DNA of 64,000 bases from Myoxocephalus aenaeus (Eukaryota > Chordata > Actinopteri > Perciformes > Cottidae). Made by a program: the position numbers and the translations under genes. Numbering within the stretch: the stretch's first letter is position 1; every line of letters begins with the position of its first letter. The notes beneath the pieces were generated by a model. The model had not been told where the DNA came from and made no database searches. It saw only the letters and a list, made by a program, of their open reading frames with translations. This document shows, piece after piece, positions 23,279 to 64,000 of the stretch. Location: assembly GCA_038501785.1 (NCBI GenBank), contig JBAMJR010000090.1:1521501-1585500 (forward strand). Reading direction: 5' to 3'.

Positions 23279-24296
23279 ATTAGGGTCCGAGCGACTGACG
23301 TAGTCAGTCCGAGAGGATGCTGATGCATCTATACCAGATGCTGGTATAGGTTTTAAAACTTCTCACGCATGATGGCGGTCCAGGCCTGAGTACATGTACA
23401 TAAGCAATGTTCAGATTGTCATAGCGCCACCTACAGGCAAAAGTAAATCAGCCAAACGGCATCGGATTTACATGCAATTTACATGACCTGGTCTACACTT
23501 CACATAGAGAAACATGATGCATGTTTATGATCACACTTTTCTAGCGCCACCTACTACACATGCCACATGTTTCCTCATTGAAAAGCTCATGTAACTCCAC
23601 TGGACTTCCTCCAATCTGCCCCAAACGTGTTCACATAGAGAAACATGATGCATGTGCATGTTCACATTGTCATAGCGCCACCTACTGGCCAAACGAAATC
23701 AGCCAAACGGCATCCGATTTACATGTCATTTACATGATGTGGTCTACACTTCAAATAGAGAAACATGATACACAGTGCATGTTCAAATTGTCACAGCGCC
23801 ACCTACTGGCCAATTTGGGGATGTAACTCCCTACACATGTCACATGTTTCCTCATTGAAAAGCTCATGTAACTCCACTGGACTTCCTCCGATCTGCCCCA
23901 AACTTGTCTTGCTTGCTAAAAGTCACGGCCTGAGGATATCAACATGCCTTTTTTTCACTCGCAGTCAAAGCGCCGCCTACTGGCGAAAGGAAATCAGCGT
24001 TAGGTGACAAAAGGCATTGGATTTACATGACAGTTACACAATGTGGTCTAAGCTTCACGTAGAGAGATGTGACGCACGTTGTCCAGCGTGTCGTCTATCG
24101 CCACAGGGCGGATGCGGGAACCGGTGAAGTGCTTGCAAAGTGCAATTTCCCGCGTCACACGTCCAATAGGGTAAAAGAACGTCAGACGAATGTTCTCGGC
24201 CGGGCGAGTCGGCGACCCGCCGCCGACCCGCCGCCGACCCGCCGCCGACCCCAAACGTGCCGGAGCGAGGACCCGCTCACAGCTGCTAGCAGCTTT
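23279..24296. mobile_element. Repeat element with internal CGCCACCTACTGG subrepeats
   Basis: Starts TTAGGGTCCGAGCGA and ends near GTGCCGGAGCGAGGACCC, imperfectly inverted ends. Inside, a block with AGCGCCACCTACTGGC, AATCAGCCAAACGGCAT and GAGAAACATGATGCATG recurs at about 23420, 23670, 23790 and 23970. A GC-rich (CCGCCGACC)n run lies at 24208-24250. It resembles a common teleost non-autonomous element. Confidence 0.6.
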
Positions 24297-24297
24297 A

Positions 24298-24334
<37 letters not shown>
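24297..24334. repeat. (TTA)n microsatellite
   Basis: About 12 perfect trinucleotides at the right edge of the element above. Confidence 0.97.
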
Positions 24335-25074
24335 GTCATGATTCTATTGTTATTGCTGCTACTATTGCTGCTATTACCATTCTATTACATCCACTGCTGC
24401 TGTTATTTTTGGTAGTAATACTTTTCTTGTATTTCTTCTTTTATTGTATCAAGTCTTTTTGATTTTGCCAGGAACCTTTATTTCAACAGAATAAAAAAAT
24501 GAAAAAATGTTTCACTAAATTATAAAATGCTCTGGTTGAAATTATGACCTTTGTGTTGTTAGGGACCCAGTTATAATAAGATTTTCTTAATTGGTTGTTT
24601 TTTTTTTGACCTTGCAAATCTATATTTTGTGTTTTGCCTTTTTCTTGAAGTAAATATCAATGGGTCAAAATTGACCCGTAACACCATAGATAGTTACTAT
24701 AGTTAATAATATTAAAATGAAAAAATAAATAAAACAAATGTATTTAAGAGATGTGTTCTAATACCCCTCAGTAATAGTCAGGTAACACAACAACCATTTA
24801 TTTATTTATATGATTCTCTTGAGGTTCATTTTACCATTTTTTTTTATTGAAATCGAGGGTTATGCTGACAAAGAAAAAGGCCCAGAGGCCCACACCAAAA
24901 ATATTAAAACATACAACAATATGTTCATGGACAAGGAAGCCTAACAAGGTAACCAAGAGATGAGCAACACATTGGATGATAGATAATTGGCTTTAGTGTA
25001 TTTTACAGCTGATTTAAGACATCGGCACCGACACAAGAGATGGTACTAGAAAGCTAACACAAGAGGAAGGTTAA
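24335..25074. other. No gene recognised
   Basis: AT-rich intergenic DNA. Confidence 0.5.
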
Positions 25075-26283
25075 GTAATTTTTTTGTATATCTGTACTTT
25101 ACTTTACTATTTATATTTATGTTGACTTTTACTTTTACTTCACTACATTTTGCAAAGAAAACTGATACTTTTACTACAAAATCAAATCTATCTTTAGAAA
25201 AAAAATAATCATGAGACCAACATCGGGGACTGGTGGAACACAGACACAGAGTTCCCAGTGATGCCCAGGATGCTAGGTAGCGAGCAACTAGATGACTCTA
25301 CGATGACTGATTTCACGATAGAAGCAGAAATGGAAGCACCTGCTACTCCCGCAACAACGACGGTGGTGACGAAGACAACACCCGTGGACATATTTGCGAG
25401 AAATGTTTTCTTATGTTGTAGTGAAAAATTATTTGTACCGGATGAAGTGCCTCTTATGCTTACCCAAAGCTACTGAAATATTGGCATTCAAAAACTCCCC
25501 ATCCAACCTCAACGCTAATGTTTAGTTATCATAATTATCATTCTATCATAATTATCATTAACCTGTTAAGATATCTAGCAGTGTTTCCCACAGGATTGGA
25601 GTATATATTTGGCAGGGGGGGAGACAGGTGTCTGATCTTCTAATTTAGCTATACATGGTGTATGTTAAGCTAACGTTCGCTAGCTATCGTAAATCAAATG
25701 AGACAATTAGTGTAGTAGACAGATCGCTAACGAGTTAGTGAGCTGAGGAAGTGTTGACAGTTGTGAGATTTTGTTGATTTGAGTCATCTTAGCTATAATC
25801 ATTGCAGCACTAGTTGGCTAACGTTAGCTAACTTAACGTTAGCTAGCCACCACACCATAGGATTGACAGGAGCGGAGATGCATGTAAGTGTGTGTAGCAA
25901 GTGTGGCTAGCTAAAGTTGTTATGCTTACAAAATGTCTTTCTCTCACTGTTTCAGAGAAAGCTCCTGGATGGATCACAGCCAACCCAACTCCTTGTCGTT
26001 GGTCATGGCGGCCACAGCACTTAAAATAATAAACTTCATAATTCTCAAAATTCGGACCCTTTGCTTTTTTATTAACAGCATTTACTTGCTTTTACTTTCA
26101 ATACTTAAGTACATTTAATATCATCAATTACTTTTTATACTTAAGTACAGTAAATATCAGATACTTTACGACTTTTACTCAAGTAGTATTCTAATAGGTG
26201 ACTTTCACTTTTACTGGAGTAATTTTCCAGTAAGGTATCTTACTCAACTCAAGTATGGCTTTTGGATACTTTATACACCACTG
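25075..26283. mobile_element. hAT-like element, same family as the OlfC spacer
   Basis: The left part (25075-25235) matches 7240-7435 and the right part (25970-26283) matches about 510-856, ending TTTATACACCACTG. The interior differs from the A/B spacer: no minisatellite, and GCTAACGTTAGCTA-rich sequence at 25660-25850. The extreme left terminus is missing. A 72-codon ORF at 25258-25476 has no homology I recognise. Confidence 0.6.
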
Positions 26284-27072
26284 TTGATATTATTGGTGTC
26301 ACTACTTGTATCATTTCTGTCACAAAGACATCACATAACATCTATTGCACTTCTGTCCATCCTTGGAGAGAGAGATCCCAGAGGCCCCTTACATTTTCCC
26401 CCCAGAGCATTTTGTTTGCCTATCCAATGAAAAGGTCCAAGGACAGGATATGTTGCACAGATTGGAAAGCCCCCAGGCACATTTGTGATTTTTTTTTATA
26501 TTGGGCTATATACATTTAATTTAATTTAACCCTCTTTTATAAAACATAGAATTTCCCCTAATTGGATAATTGCTCTCCCTCATTGAGTTTTAAAGCCTAC
26601 TGGGTTCATACATGTTAAAAGCTACATCAACTATTGTAATGAGAGCTGCAATTATTACAGTTTTACCTATTTTAACTGTATGCCAGAACGTACAACATCG
26701 GCCTGTTGTGAAAGTAAAACATATTTATATTATTTACTTTGAATTAATGCATGTATAAGGTATTGAAAATAGTGCAGTATGGTACAAAGGCTACATAACC
26801 GTTCTTGAATAGATTATATAGTAATGTTGTGTAAAAACTGGTGGAGAGTTTAATTCAGTTAAATTTATTCAAAACACAGAAAAAGAGAACAACCAACCAC
26901 ATTAATGCAAAAATAAATCAATAACATTTAGTGAGTAGAATTGAATTTAAAGGTGTTTTTCTTTAATAGTTGATGATGGATGTTTAAATTGAATTATGTC
27001 TATGAACAGTATGAACAATATTTAGTTACAGTATGCTCATGTTACAGTATGCTCATGTTCAAGACGGAAAAA
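26284..27072. other. 3' flank of OlfC copy C, no gene
   Basis: AT-rich, not similar to the 3' flanks of copies A and B. Confidence 0.5.
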
Positions 27073-30000
27073 CTACCTTGCCATCAAGTGTTTCTTAGTG
27101 TTTTTCTCAGGCCTAAAGAGAATGATGAAACATTTGGGGGCAAACATGCAGAGCAGTAAACCATAGCTAGAGGCCAGGATTGCAAAAATCTCCACAGCAA
27201 CAACATACTTCCCAGGAGAGCTAACGTAAGCGGGAACAAAAGCTATCCAGACAGCACAGAATATCAGCATGCTGAAAGTGATCAGTTTGGCCTCGTTGAA
27301 GTTGTCAGGGAGTTTCCGAGCAAGAAAGGCCAGGAGGAGACTGGTGCAGGCCAGCAGACCAATGTAACCCAGAACCAGAGAGAAGCCCACCACAGAGGCC
27401 ATGGCACACTCCAAGGTGACCTTTGACCCTTGGAAACCCAGATCACGTTGAGGCACAGGGGGGCTGAGGGACAGCCATGTCGCACAGATGATAATCTGGA
27501 TGAAAAGTAAAGTGTTATCATTTTTTATATCAAGTGAAGAAATGTTATCACTAAATCAATAAAACAATATTCACACCTGTATAGATGTAAAGAGGCAGAC
27601 ACTTCCTCTCTGTTGGCCTGGACCAAACCACTTAATCAAGGCTCCAGCACCAGGCTGAGCTGAGCGGAAAACAGCAAGAACTACTACGGTTTTGACCAGC
27701 AGACAGGAAACACAAAGTACAAAGCTGATCCCAAAAGCTGCCTGTTGGAATCGACAAGACCAGACTGATGGACGACCAATGAAGACCAGTGAGCACAGGA
27801 AGCACAGCTTCAGGGACAGGAGAAGCAGGAAGCTCAGTTCTGAATTGTTGGCTCGCACCTTGAAGGCAATCAGATTAACAGACAAAGATAAGAAATAAAT
27901 GTGGAGGAATTTCAAATGCATTCTGTGTTATATTACTCAAGGTTCTTACCATAGGTGTTTGACGGTAGTAAAGAAACACCACAAACACAGCTGTTGTCAC
28001 CGCAGCACCAGATACAGCTGCTGTAGTCAGGGTGATGCCCAAGGTTTCATTAAAGGAAAGGAAGTCCAGCTGGCGAGGGATGCAGGCAGTTTGCTCAGCA
28101 TTGGACCAAAGCTCATATGGACAACGATCACAGTGAAGGGAATCTGAGAGAGAGAAAAAGAGGAGTTGAGGAAAGTAAAACACAAAGAGGAAAATGGAGG
28201 GTATCTCATGGAGTAATTTCCTCACCAGTTTGATTGCTAATCTCCCCTTCAGCACATTGGATACAGTCAAAGCAGCAGAGAGGTTCTCCTTTCCTGTTGG
28301 CCTTTCGGGCACCTGGGGGACAGCTCTCACTGCACACTGAAGTTGGCACCTAAACAACAAGTAAAACCATATTCTCAAGACATAATGCATAATCACATTT
28401 TGGTACCGGCCTCAATCAATATTGTTCTTTTTTTAACCACCTGATTGGATCCTGTACTCCACTGAATGGCTGATTCATTAAGGTGGAGGTCAAACCCGTC
28501 CACACGACCGACCAAAACAAGTTTGAGTGACCCCTCAGGGGTGTTTTGCCAGTTGACAAGGTCGTACTTTGCTGGAATGTCACCCCCTTGGAAATAAAAC
28601 ATTTCCCCTTGTGGTGTGGTGAAATTAATTTTGTTCATGTGCTGCAACAGCTGAAAGTTACAAATGTTAAAGAGACTGTTCACATTTAAAATGATGTAGT
28701 CTGTTTACAAAAGATGCATTGATGATATTAAATGACCCTTCTGGATAAGATGACACAGAGACAATAATAGTCTTTACCTCTATGGGTTTGATGTGTTTTG
28801 GAGAAGAGCAGGTGGAGCTGTGGTTTCCAGTTGAGTCTTCTCTATCAGGGCAAGAGAGAAGGCTGTGAAGGGCGTGGGCTGCAGCATAAACAGCAAGGTA
28901 GACGTTATATGCCACCCTAAGCTGGGAGATATCAGTGAAGCGATTCTGCACTCCCTCCAGGGACTCTGTCCCACTGCAGAGTGGCAGAGAACCTTTCTGA
29001 GAGGAACGCTTTGCAGGAAAGAGGGATGCTGCATGTGATTGTTTAGCTCCAAGACTGCATCCAAACTCCTTTTCCCAGAATTCTCTTAAGAATTCATCAT
29101 CAGGACGACGCATTGGGTGAAAACTTCTGAGATAATTTTCAAATCCGGGTATTGTTGAACTTCGAATGGCTACACCCAGAACACCACTTGCCACTTTGGA
29201 GATGTCGAGATCTTGAAGAAGATTATCACTGGTGCTCCAAGCCTCACTGGCCAGAAACTGTCTGTCAGTCACCTACAGTAGGAAGATACTGAAATAAACT
29301 TCGACAAGAAAAATAGATGACATTTTGTTTTTACAAACTACATATCTTTGTTTAGTGACGAATCCCTTTCTCTATACACATTTCCACGGCAGTTGCTTAC
29401 ATTGATCTTGGCCAGTTCCAGAAACACTTTCTTAATCTCTGTATACCAGCAAAAGACCAGAATCACCCTGGCAGTCGAAGCTTGAATTGTGAGGGCTACA
29501 CGTCTGGCATCACTCACAATAGTTTCTTTAAGGAGAGTCTCTATAAATTCCAAACACACCCCTTTCCCCTGGGTCTCTTCCTGAAATGCCTGGAGACCAA
29601 AACAACAAACATGTTCATAAATGTATTGTTATTTACTATTTAAGGAAATCCATGAGATGCCATGCGATTTACTGTAAAATAACAAAGACATACACCTGTA
29701 TTGCCAGACGACCATAATCCTTGTTCACAATCACAGCTCCCATCCATGTCCAGCGGAAGCGAATGGCCAATAGTGCCATGGCCCGGGCTTGGTAGATATC
29801 ACTGGGGATTGTTCTGAAGACATTAGGAAAGTTACGCCTGTCACTCAGACAAGGGCAGCTTGCCATGTGGCTGATCTGAAAGAAAGACGCAGAAATATTA
29901 TTTTGATGCTGCAATAACACAATTGTATCTTTACTTCAAATGTTTCCAAATGGCATCAGCATTTATACAAATAAAGGGTTATTTCCTTAGGTATTGAAAC

Positions 30001-31052
30001 TCACAAGCGGCACAGAGAGAGGCCCCAGGACCCTGGACAGAACTATGGTTGATGTTGACGAGACAGTACCAATGAGCAAAGGAACAGGCTGACCCGCTGC
30101 ATATAGCATTAAACATATAATCACATGACGTTAACCTTTTTTTACTATAATGATACAAGTTGTTGTTTTCATGGATATGGTAAATGTTCACTGCATATTT
30201 AATTATATCAAATCCTACCTTCTGTCTCTCCAGGTTGTCCATAAACTGCAGAATGAGGCATAGAGGGTGTTAAGTTGCAGCTGTGTGTGTCTCCTCCGAC
30301 CAGTGACAGTGCAACTTGCTGAGCCCAGTAGGAACTGGCGCAGTTATCAAGTATACGGTAGCCCAGCTTCACTCCTGGTAGCAGGGTGCGGTTTCGATTG
30401 ATTTCCTCCACCGCAAACGTCATAGTATAAGCATTTTTTAATGACTCTATATCTAAACTGAGACCACAGGAGATTAAATTAATGAAATAAACTACAATAT
30501 CAGTGAAAGATATATTCACCATGGATATGTATATAGATAACAAATGCAAATATATAAAAATGTCCTTTAGATCAACATAAACATATTGCAGCAAGTGTTG
30601 AAAATAGTATACTATAGTTCTACATTAAACAAAAATGTGCTTATCTCAGATATATGCAAATTTAACATTGTTGTTATTAATGAACCAATTCTAAAACACA
30701 ATGCATATTATAAATATTATCTAACATTATAGCACAACATTTTGTAGAATATCTTCATCTGTAACAGAAACATACGAGCACCATAATAACATATAACATA
30801 GTACCCTGTGCAAGGTTCATAGTGAGGCAGCTTGGTGAATTCCTGCTCGACAGCTGAACTTGTGGAATAAAGATTTAAAAGTCCACCGATAATCACATCT
30901 CCATCCTGCGAGAGGCTCTTGTTTATCTGCACTCCCCACCGGGAGCACACTATCGCCTGAACCACCTCCAGCCCTGCCTGTCTGTCCATTACACTGAGAA
31001 GCAGCAGAGCTGAGGGGGACCACAGTATGAAGAGCCAGGGGAACCAAGACAT
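27073..31052 (-). CDS. OlfC / V2R-like chemoreceptor, copy C (11 exons)
   Basis: Third family member, nearest to plch1 and on the same strand. Exons: 31052-30805, 30457-30219, 30096-30005, 29875-29696, 29589-29401, 29272-28778, 28650-28441, 28349-28226, 28143-27950, 27858-27577, 27495-27073; 891 codons, all in frame. Leader begins MSWFPWLF. Ligand-domain exons 1-5 are clearly diverged from A and B (exon 5 starts AFQEETQGKG rather than VFQEETQGAG), but exons 7-9 with introns 7 and 8 are nearly identical to them, and exons 10-11 differ slightly. Intron 10 is only 81 bp because it lacks the inverted-repeat element present in A and B. The pocket segment is ISHMASC. TM7 ends in PKCFIILFRPEKNT. Intact and probably functional; the exact subfamily would need a phylogeny. 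Confidence 0.92.
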
Positions 31053-31342
31053 GGATGCAGCTGTTCGGAACATGTAGCACATATAGGTTATCTGAATGTC
31101 AGAATATGCATTAATACGTTCAGTCTGTGTAAAACACCAGTCACATCCAAAAGAGTGAACTCAATTCAGAAAAAGTGGTACCTCATAGACAACATTCAAC
31201 TGCTCATGTTACCAAAGACAAATCCCATAAAATGTCACATCTAAATCTAACATCATAGCAAAATAAACAGAAACATGTCTCACTTGGTTAAGCTCCTATC
31301 ACAAGGTCAATAGATAACTCTGAATATGACCTGAACATAACC

Positions 31343-31392
31343 ACCCCCCTACTCTGCTCAAGTTAAGTGTTGATGTGAATATATATAATAGG
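31343..31392 (-). promoter_or_regulatory. Putative core promoter, OlfC copy C
   Basis: CTATTATATATATT on the minus strand (31391-31378) is followed by GCAGAGTAGGGGGGT about 30 bp downstream, as in A and B, some 330 bp before the ATG. Upstream blocks TTGCAAAAGGCTTT and GAGAGGAGT are shared with copy A. Confidence 0.5.
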
Positions 31393-31495
31393 TGAAAAGC
31401 CTTTTGCAAGGAAGTAAAACTGATGACACAGAAGCCAAAATGACTCCTCTCTAGAGTGATGGTGGAAAAACAATTGAATGCTTGCAAGTGATTAG

Positions 31496-31498
<3 letters not shown>

Positions 31499-31572
<74 letters not shown>
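31499..31572. repeat. (TG)n microsatellite upstream of copy C
   Basis: About 37 dinucleotides roughly 110 bp upstream of the TATA-like box, the same position as the run upstream of copy A. Confidence 0.98.
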
Positions 31573-31574
<2 letters not shown>

Positions 31575-32069
31575 CTATAGTATGGTTCCTACCGATAAAC
31601 TACTGTATGATTTCATTCAAAAGACTCCAGCTAATGAGATACTGTACCTCAGGATAAACAAGTATGTGTCTGAAGGATGTTTTATCTAAATGAGCTGAAA
31701 AGTGGAGATAAAACATGAAAGAAAACATCCAATTTAATGAGTCAATTTCTCTCAGATTTCCAAGGAATATTGTACTGTGATTCATCTCTACAACTTAACA
31801 AAGTGCGGCAGTCTGGTATGGGGAATTGTATGCCCAGAGCAACAGGTGTGCGGTTAGTCAGCTCTATTATACAGTAATTTCATGAGCAATTACATCCCAT
31901 TATGGTTAAGGTGGCATATGGGGAAAGATGAGGCTGTTTGTGACCTACAATGACTTGATTTTGAGCTTGAGCTTCATTATTGATAAATTATCTGTCGAAT
32001 GTTCTGTGAAGTATTTTGAGTGAAACAGAAAATAAACATAGAATTTGTTGAAATCAAATATTTCAATAT
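31573..32069. other. Intergenic, plch1 to OlfC copy C
   Basis: No coding sequence. Separates the plch1 3' end from the copy C promoter region on the same strand. Confidence 0.5.
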
Positions 32070-32075
32070 TTTATT
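32070..32075 (-). terminator. plch1: Candidate plch1 polyadenylation signal
   Basis: AATAAA on the minus strand, about 1.17 kb after the stop codon; the first clear one I found downstream. Confidence 0.4.
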
Positions 32076-33247
32076 GCATTGGTAGGAAAATGCTCAGAGT
32101 TCGCCGATGAGCAACAATACAAAGAAAATAGGATGGCGTAACACTGTAACAATAAAAAACAAACTGCTGCTTTGCCCCCCTCCCCTTCCCCTCCCCCGCC
32201 CCAGCCTGGCCCTGTGTAATTGTCACTCTGTTTTTTTTCATTCCATGAAGTTATACAAAATAAAACAACCATAACCAACAAGAGATTATTTGTGCAGTCT
32301 GTATCAAAGCAATTATAAAAATAAGACCTTTAAACTCCAAATCTTTCAAATTTGCAATCATGTTTTTAAATTCTACAAATCATAGAGAGCAACAAGTCCA
32401 AGCAAGGAAGTTATTGTACTGTATTGCACCTAAGACAAACAAGCCTTCGTCCTGTTGTATCCAATGCAGCTATTTGTTCTGTGCAAATGTTGTTAGGCGA
32501 TGCAACATCTATTGTATGAGTTGGTGCATAGTCATGCTTGACATGTTCACAGGTAACATGCACAAACAAAAATGTTCAGTTAGAATTGGTTCTCAACTAA
32601 AACCCATCTCAGATTTAAAACAATGACAGAAATATTACACACATCACACATGAAGAAATACCACTGAAAAGAGAAGGAAGACTTACATTTCGTCCTTGAA
32701 CCCCATCTAATAAAAGAGCTGTTTGATTATACTACACATTCAGATGATACAAAGAAAGACATTCCCTCTCTGCTTAAATCCCAATTCTTTTTTTTTTTTT
32801 GCTTCATCGTCAAAGTTTGCAGTTTGGAAAGTACATCACAGGGACAAAGATAACAAGTATCTGTACAATCAGTCTAGGAAGCCATTTGGAGGGAATCAAA
32901 GTTCCCAAGTACATTTACACATGAAGCAGAATACAGACAATACACTGCCAGACTAAAAAGACCATTCACTTGAATAGAGGACATTTCATACAAGAATTTC
33001 ATGCTGTCAGATCCAGCTATGGATTACATGTGATGTTTCACATACATTGTACAGACTCTATCTTTCTCTAGAAATAGCCCAGAATAAGATTAATTTCACT
33101 GTCATGATGGAAACCTACTGGTCTTTGAACATAGGGAAAAACAATGGCTAGTATATATATTTCCTTGATCTTCTGGCTTTTTGTGTCATTGAACATCATC
33201 AAGAATCACAGCTTGATCATTAATCTCATTTTAGGTTAAGGTCAGAG
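32076..33247 (-). other. plch1: Probable plch1 3' UTR
   Basis: Follows the TAG at 33250-33248 and has no coding potential of its own. Confidence 0.45.
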
Positions 33248-62442
<29,195 letters not shown>

Positions 62443-62707
62443 CTGGGGAAGAAAAACGCACAAAACACGAACACTGGGGTCAGTGGAGCACTATATTAGG
62501 ACACAAATGGAACAGGTGTCTGTCCTAACTTGTCTTTTCTCAGGAGGAAGTAAGGCCAAGTGGCACAGTGTTGGATAATTAGCAAAGCAGCCAGCAGCTG
62601 ATGTGGATCAGAGTCCAAACTGCAACAGAGATGCTACTGTGTGGACACACAGGGCTGCCTTTCTGTTTCACACTGACCTGCTACTGAAAGCAACGGAGAG
62701 AAGGAAG

Positions 62708-62710
<3 letters not shown>

Positions 62711-62755
<45 letters not shown>
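62711..62755. repeat. (GA)n microsatellite
   Basis: About 22 dinucleotides. Confidence 0.97.
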
Positions 62756-62757
<2 letters not shown>

Positions 62758-63751
62758 GATGTGTGTCTCTCATTGTAGGCCGTTCAAGAAGAAATCGACA
62801 CATCATGCTGAGGCAGGTGGGAGCTTCGGCTGCATAAAAGATTGTAAAATAGTTTTAGTCTCGCAACGACGGTTTCAAGATATCGGTTTGCCCAGACCTC
62901 CGATCCTCAGCAGATCATTTTGGTTTACCCAGACAAAAACAAAAAACACATCATACTTTGCGACTTGTCTCAGCAGATCATTTTGGTTTGATGTGATTGG
63001 CTTTTCAGCCTCTTTGCCAGCACAACAGAGGTGATTGTGATTTAGTTTGCATCAAAACATAATAAAGAAATTCAAAGGAAAAATATCTTTCCAGAATCAT
63101 TGTCCCAGTTACGCTGGGTTATCCACAAACCTCAGTTTGCATTGGAACTGTGTCTTTGGTAGAAACTCGCCCCAATTAAATATGTCCAGTGGAGGTTTGT
63201 GGGTCATCCAGAGTGAGAGGGACACTGTCATTCAAAATATTTGCGTGACTAGATATAAATAGGGTAGGGGTAAGTGAGAAAATCTCTGTTTTTGTTCTTT
63301 TGTAATTTGAGTAAATTCACCCTTTATGCAGTTGCATAAAGGCTGTTTTAAATACTGCGGTCTCTTCTCCATCATCTGGTCAACATTTCCACATTGAGTG
63401 CAAGCTGATGACAGCTCACTTCCTGTTACTGTAACAGTATACAGTGTATATAATACACTAGCAGTCATCTACAGCCGATGCTTCAATTAAAGACACTTGA
63501 GTTTAAAATAAGATGGAAGATAATGGTGGAGTGTTCTGAAGAGGAGAACACAGTGACTGAAATGAAGGTGAGAAGTGACTTTCTGTTTGTTTGCTCGACT
63601 GCCTGGCACTGTCCAGTATGAAGGAAGGATAAAAGACAAAACTTCAAACTTTGTACTTTCTGTGACAGCTTGAGGCTGGGATACAGACAGGGATGACAAC
63701 AGAGAGATGGGGGGGATTTCCATCCTCATTAGTAGAGTATGTGCATGCAAG

Positions 63752-63753
<2 letters not shown>

Positions 63754-63847
<94 letters not shown>
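63754..63847. repeat. (TG)n microsatellite
   Basis: About 47 dinucleotides. Confidence 0.97.
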
Positions 63848-63850
<3 letters not shown>

Positions 63851-64000
63851 ACTGTAGCACGTGTTTGAGTGCATACATGCAATATGTCTTCATGTCTACA
63901 ATATGTTTACATGCATCAGTAAACTGCATCAGCCCATAATTTGTCTTTATAGCAAATAGGGAGCTTAAAGAATACAATTTGTACCATGATGTAAGTACAT

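Larger units (their letters stand above)
62443..64000. other. plch1 first-intron sequence, no exon found
   Basis: I looked on the minus strand for a short ATG exon that would splice into phase before ERCMGV and saw none. Contains (GA)n and (TG)n runs. Confidence 0.5.

Overview
This window comes from a vertebrate nuclear genome, most likely a percomorph teleost fish. Genes have many short exons with GT-AG introns, introns are full of (CA)n/(TG)n microsatellites, and several interspersed repeats are of types common in spiny-rayed fish. Species is not determinable from what I see.

Layout. (1) 1-15.4 kb: two tandem copies of a class C GPCR gene of the fish OlfC / vomeronasal type-2 receptor-like family (copies A and B here), both on the minus strand. 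They sit in a segmental duplication with a repeat unit of about 8.8 kb. The spacer holds a 28-bp minisatellite array inside an old hAT-like DNA element; the window itself starts in the tail of a preceding array, so the cluster very probably continues to the left. (2) 15.4-27 kb: gene-free, repeat-rich DNA with a decayed non-LTR retrotransposon, a nested inverted-repeat element, SINE-like copies and another hAT-like element. (3) 27.1-31.1 kb: a third OlfC gene (copy C), more diverged overall but almost identical to A and B in one block that includes introns. (4) 32.1-62.4 kb: phospholipase C eta 1 (plch1), minus strand, 22 coding exons seen; only the extreme N-terminal exon lies outside the window. 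The order PH, EF hands, X, linker, Y, C2, long basic/serine-rich tail is complete.

Each OlfC gene has 11 intact coding exons (909, 897 and 891 codons) and each has a TATA-like core promoter. OlfC proteins are expected to act at the surface of olfactory sensory neurons as chemoreceptors, probably for amino acids, because the class C amino-acid-binding residues are kept. plch1 encodes a calcium-sensitive enzyme cleaving PIP2 into IP3 and diacylglycerol. Its position next to the OlfC cluster matches the teleost arrangement in which OlfC genes lie between neprilysin and phospholipase C eta genes; I infer no direct functional link.

Most notable points: an 11-exon OlfC gene structure with the seven-helix domain split over three exons, patchwork gene conversion among the three receptors, a minor-spliceosome (U12) AT-AC intron in plch1, and a 214-bp nearly pure C tract in a plch1 intron. 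I found no sign of a wholly new kind of system. Exon limits were read by eye from splice signals and reading-frame continuity; no database or alignment program was used.
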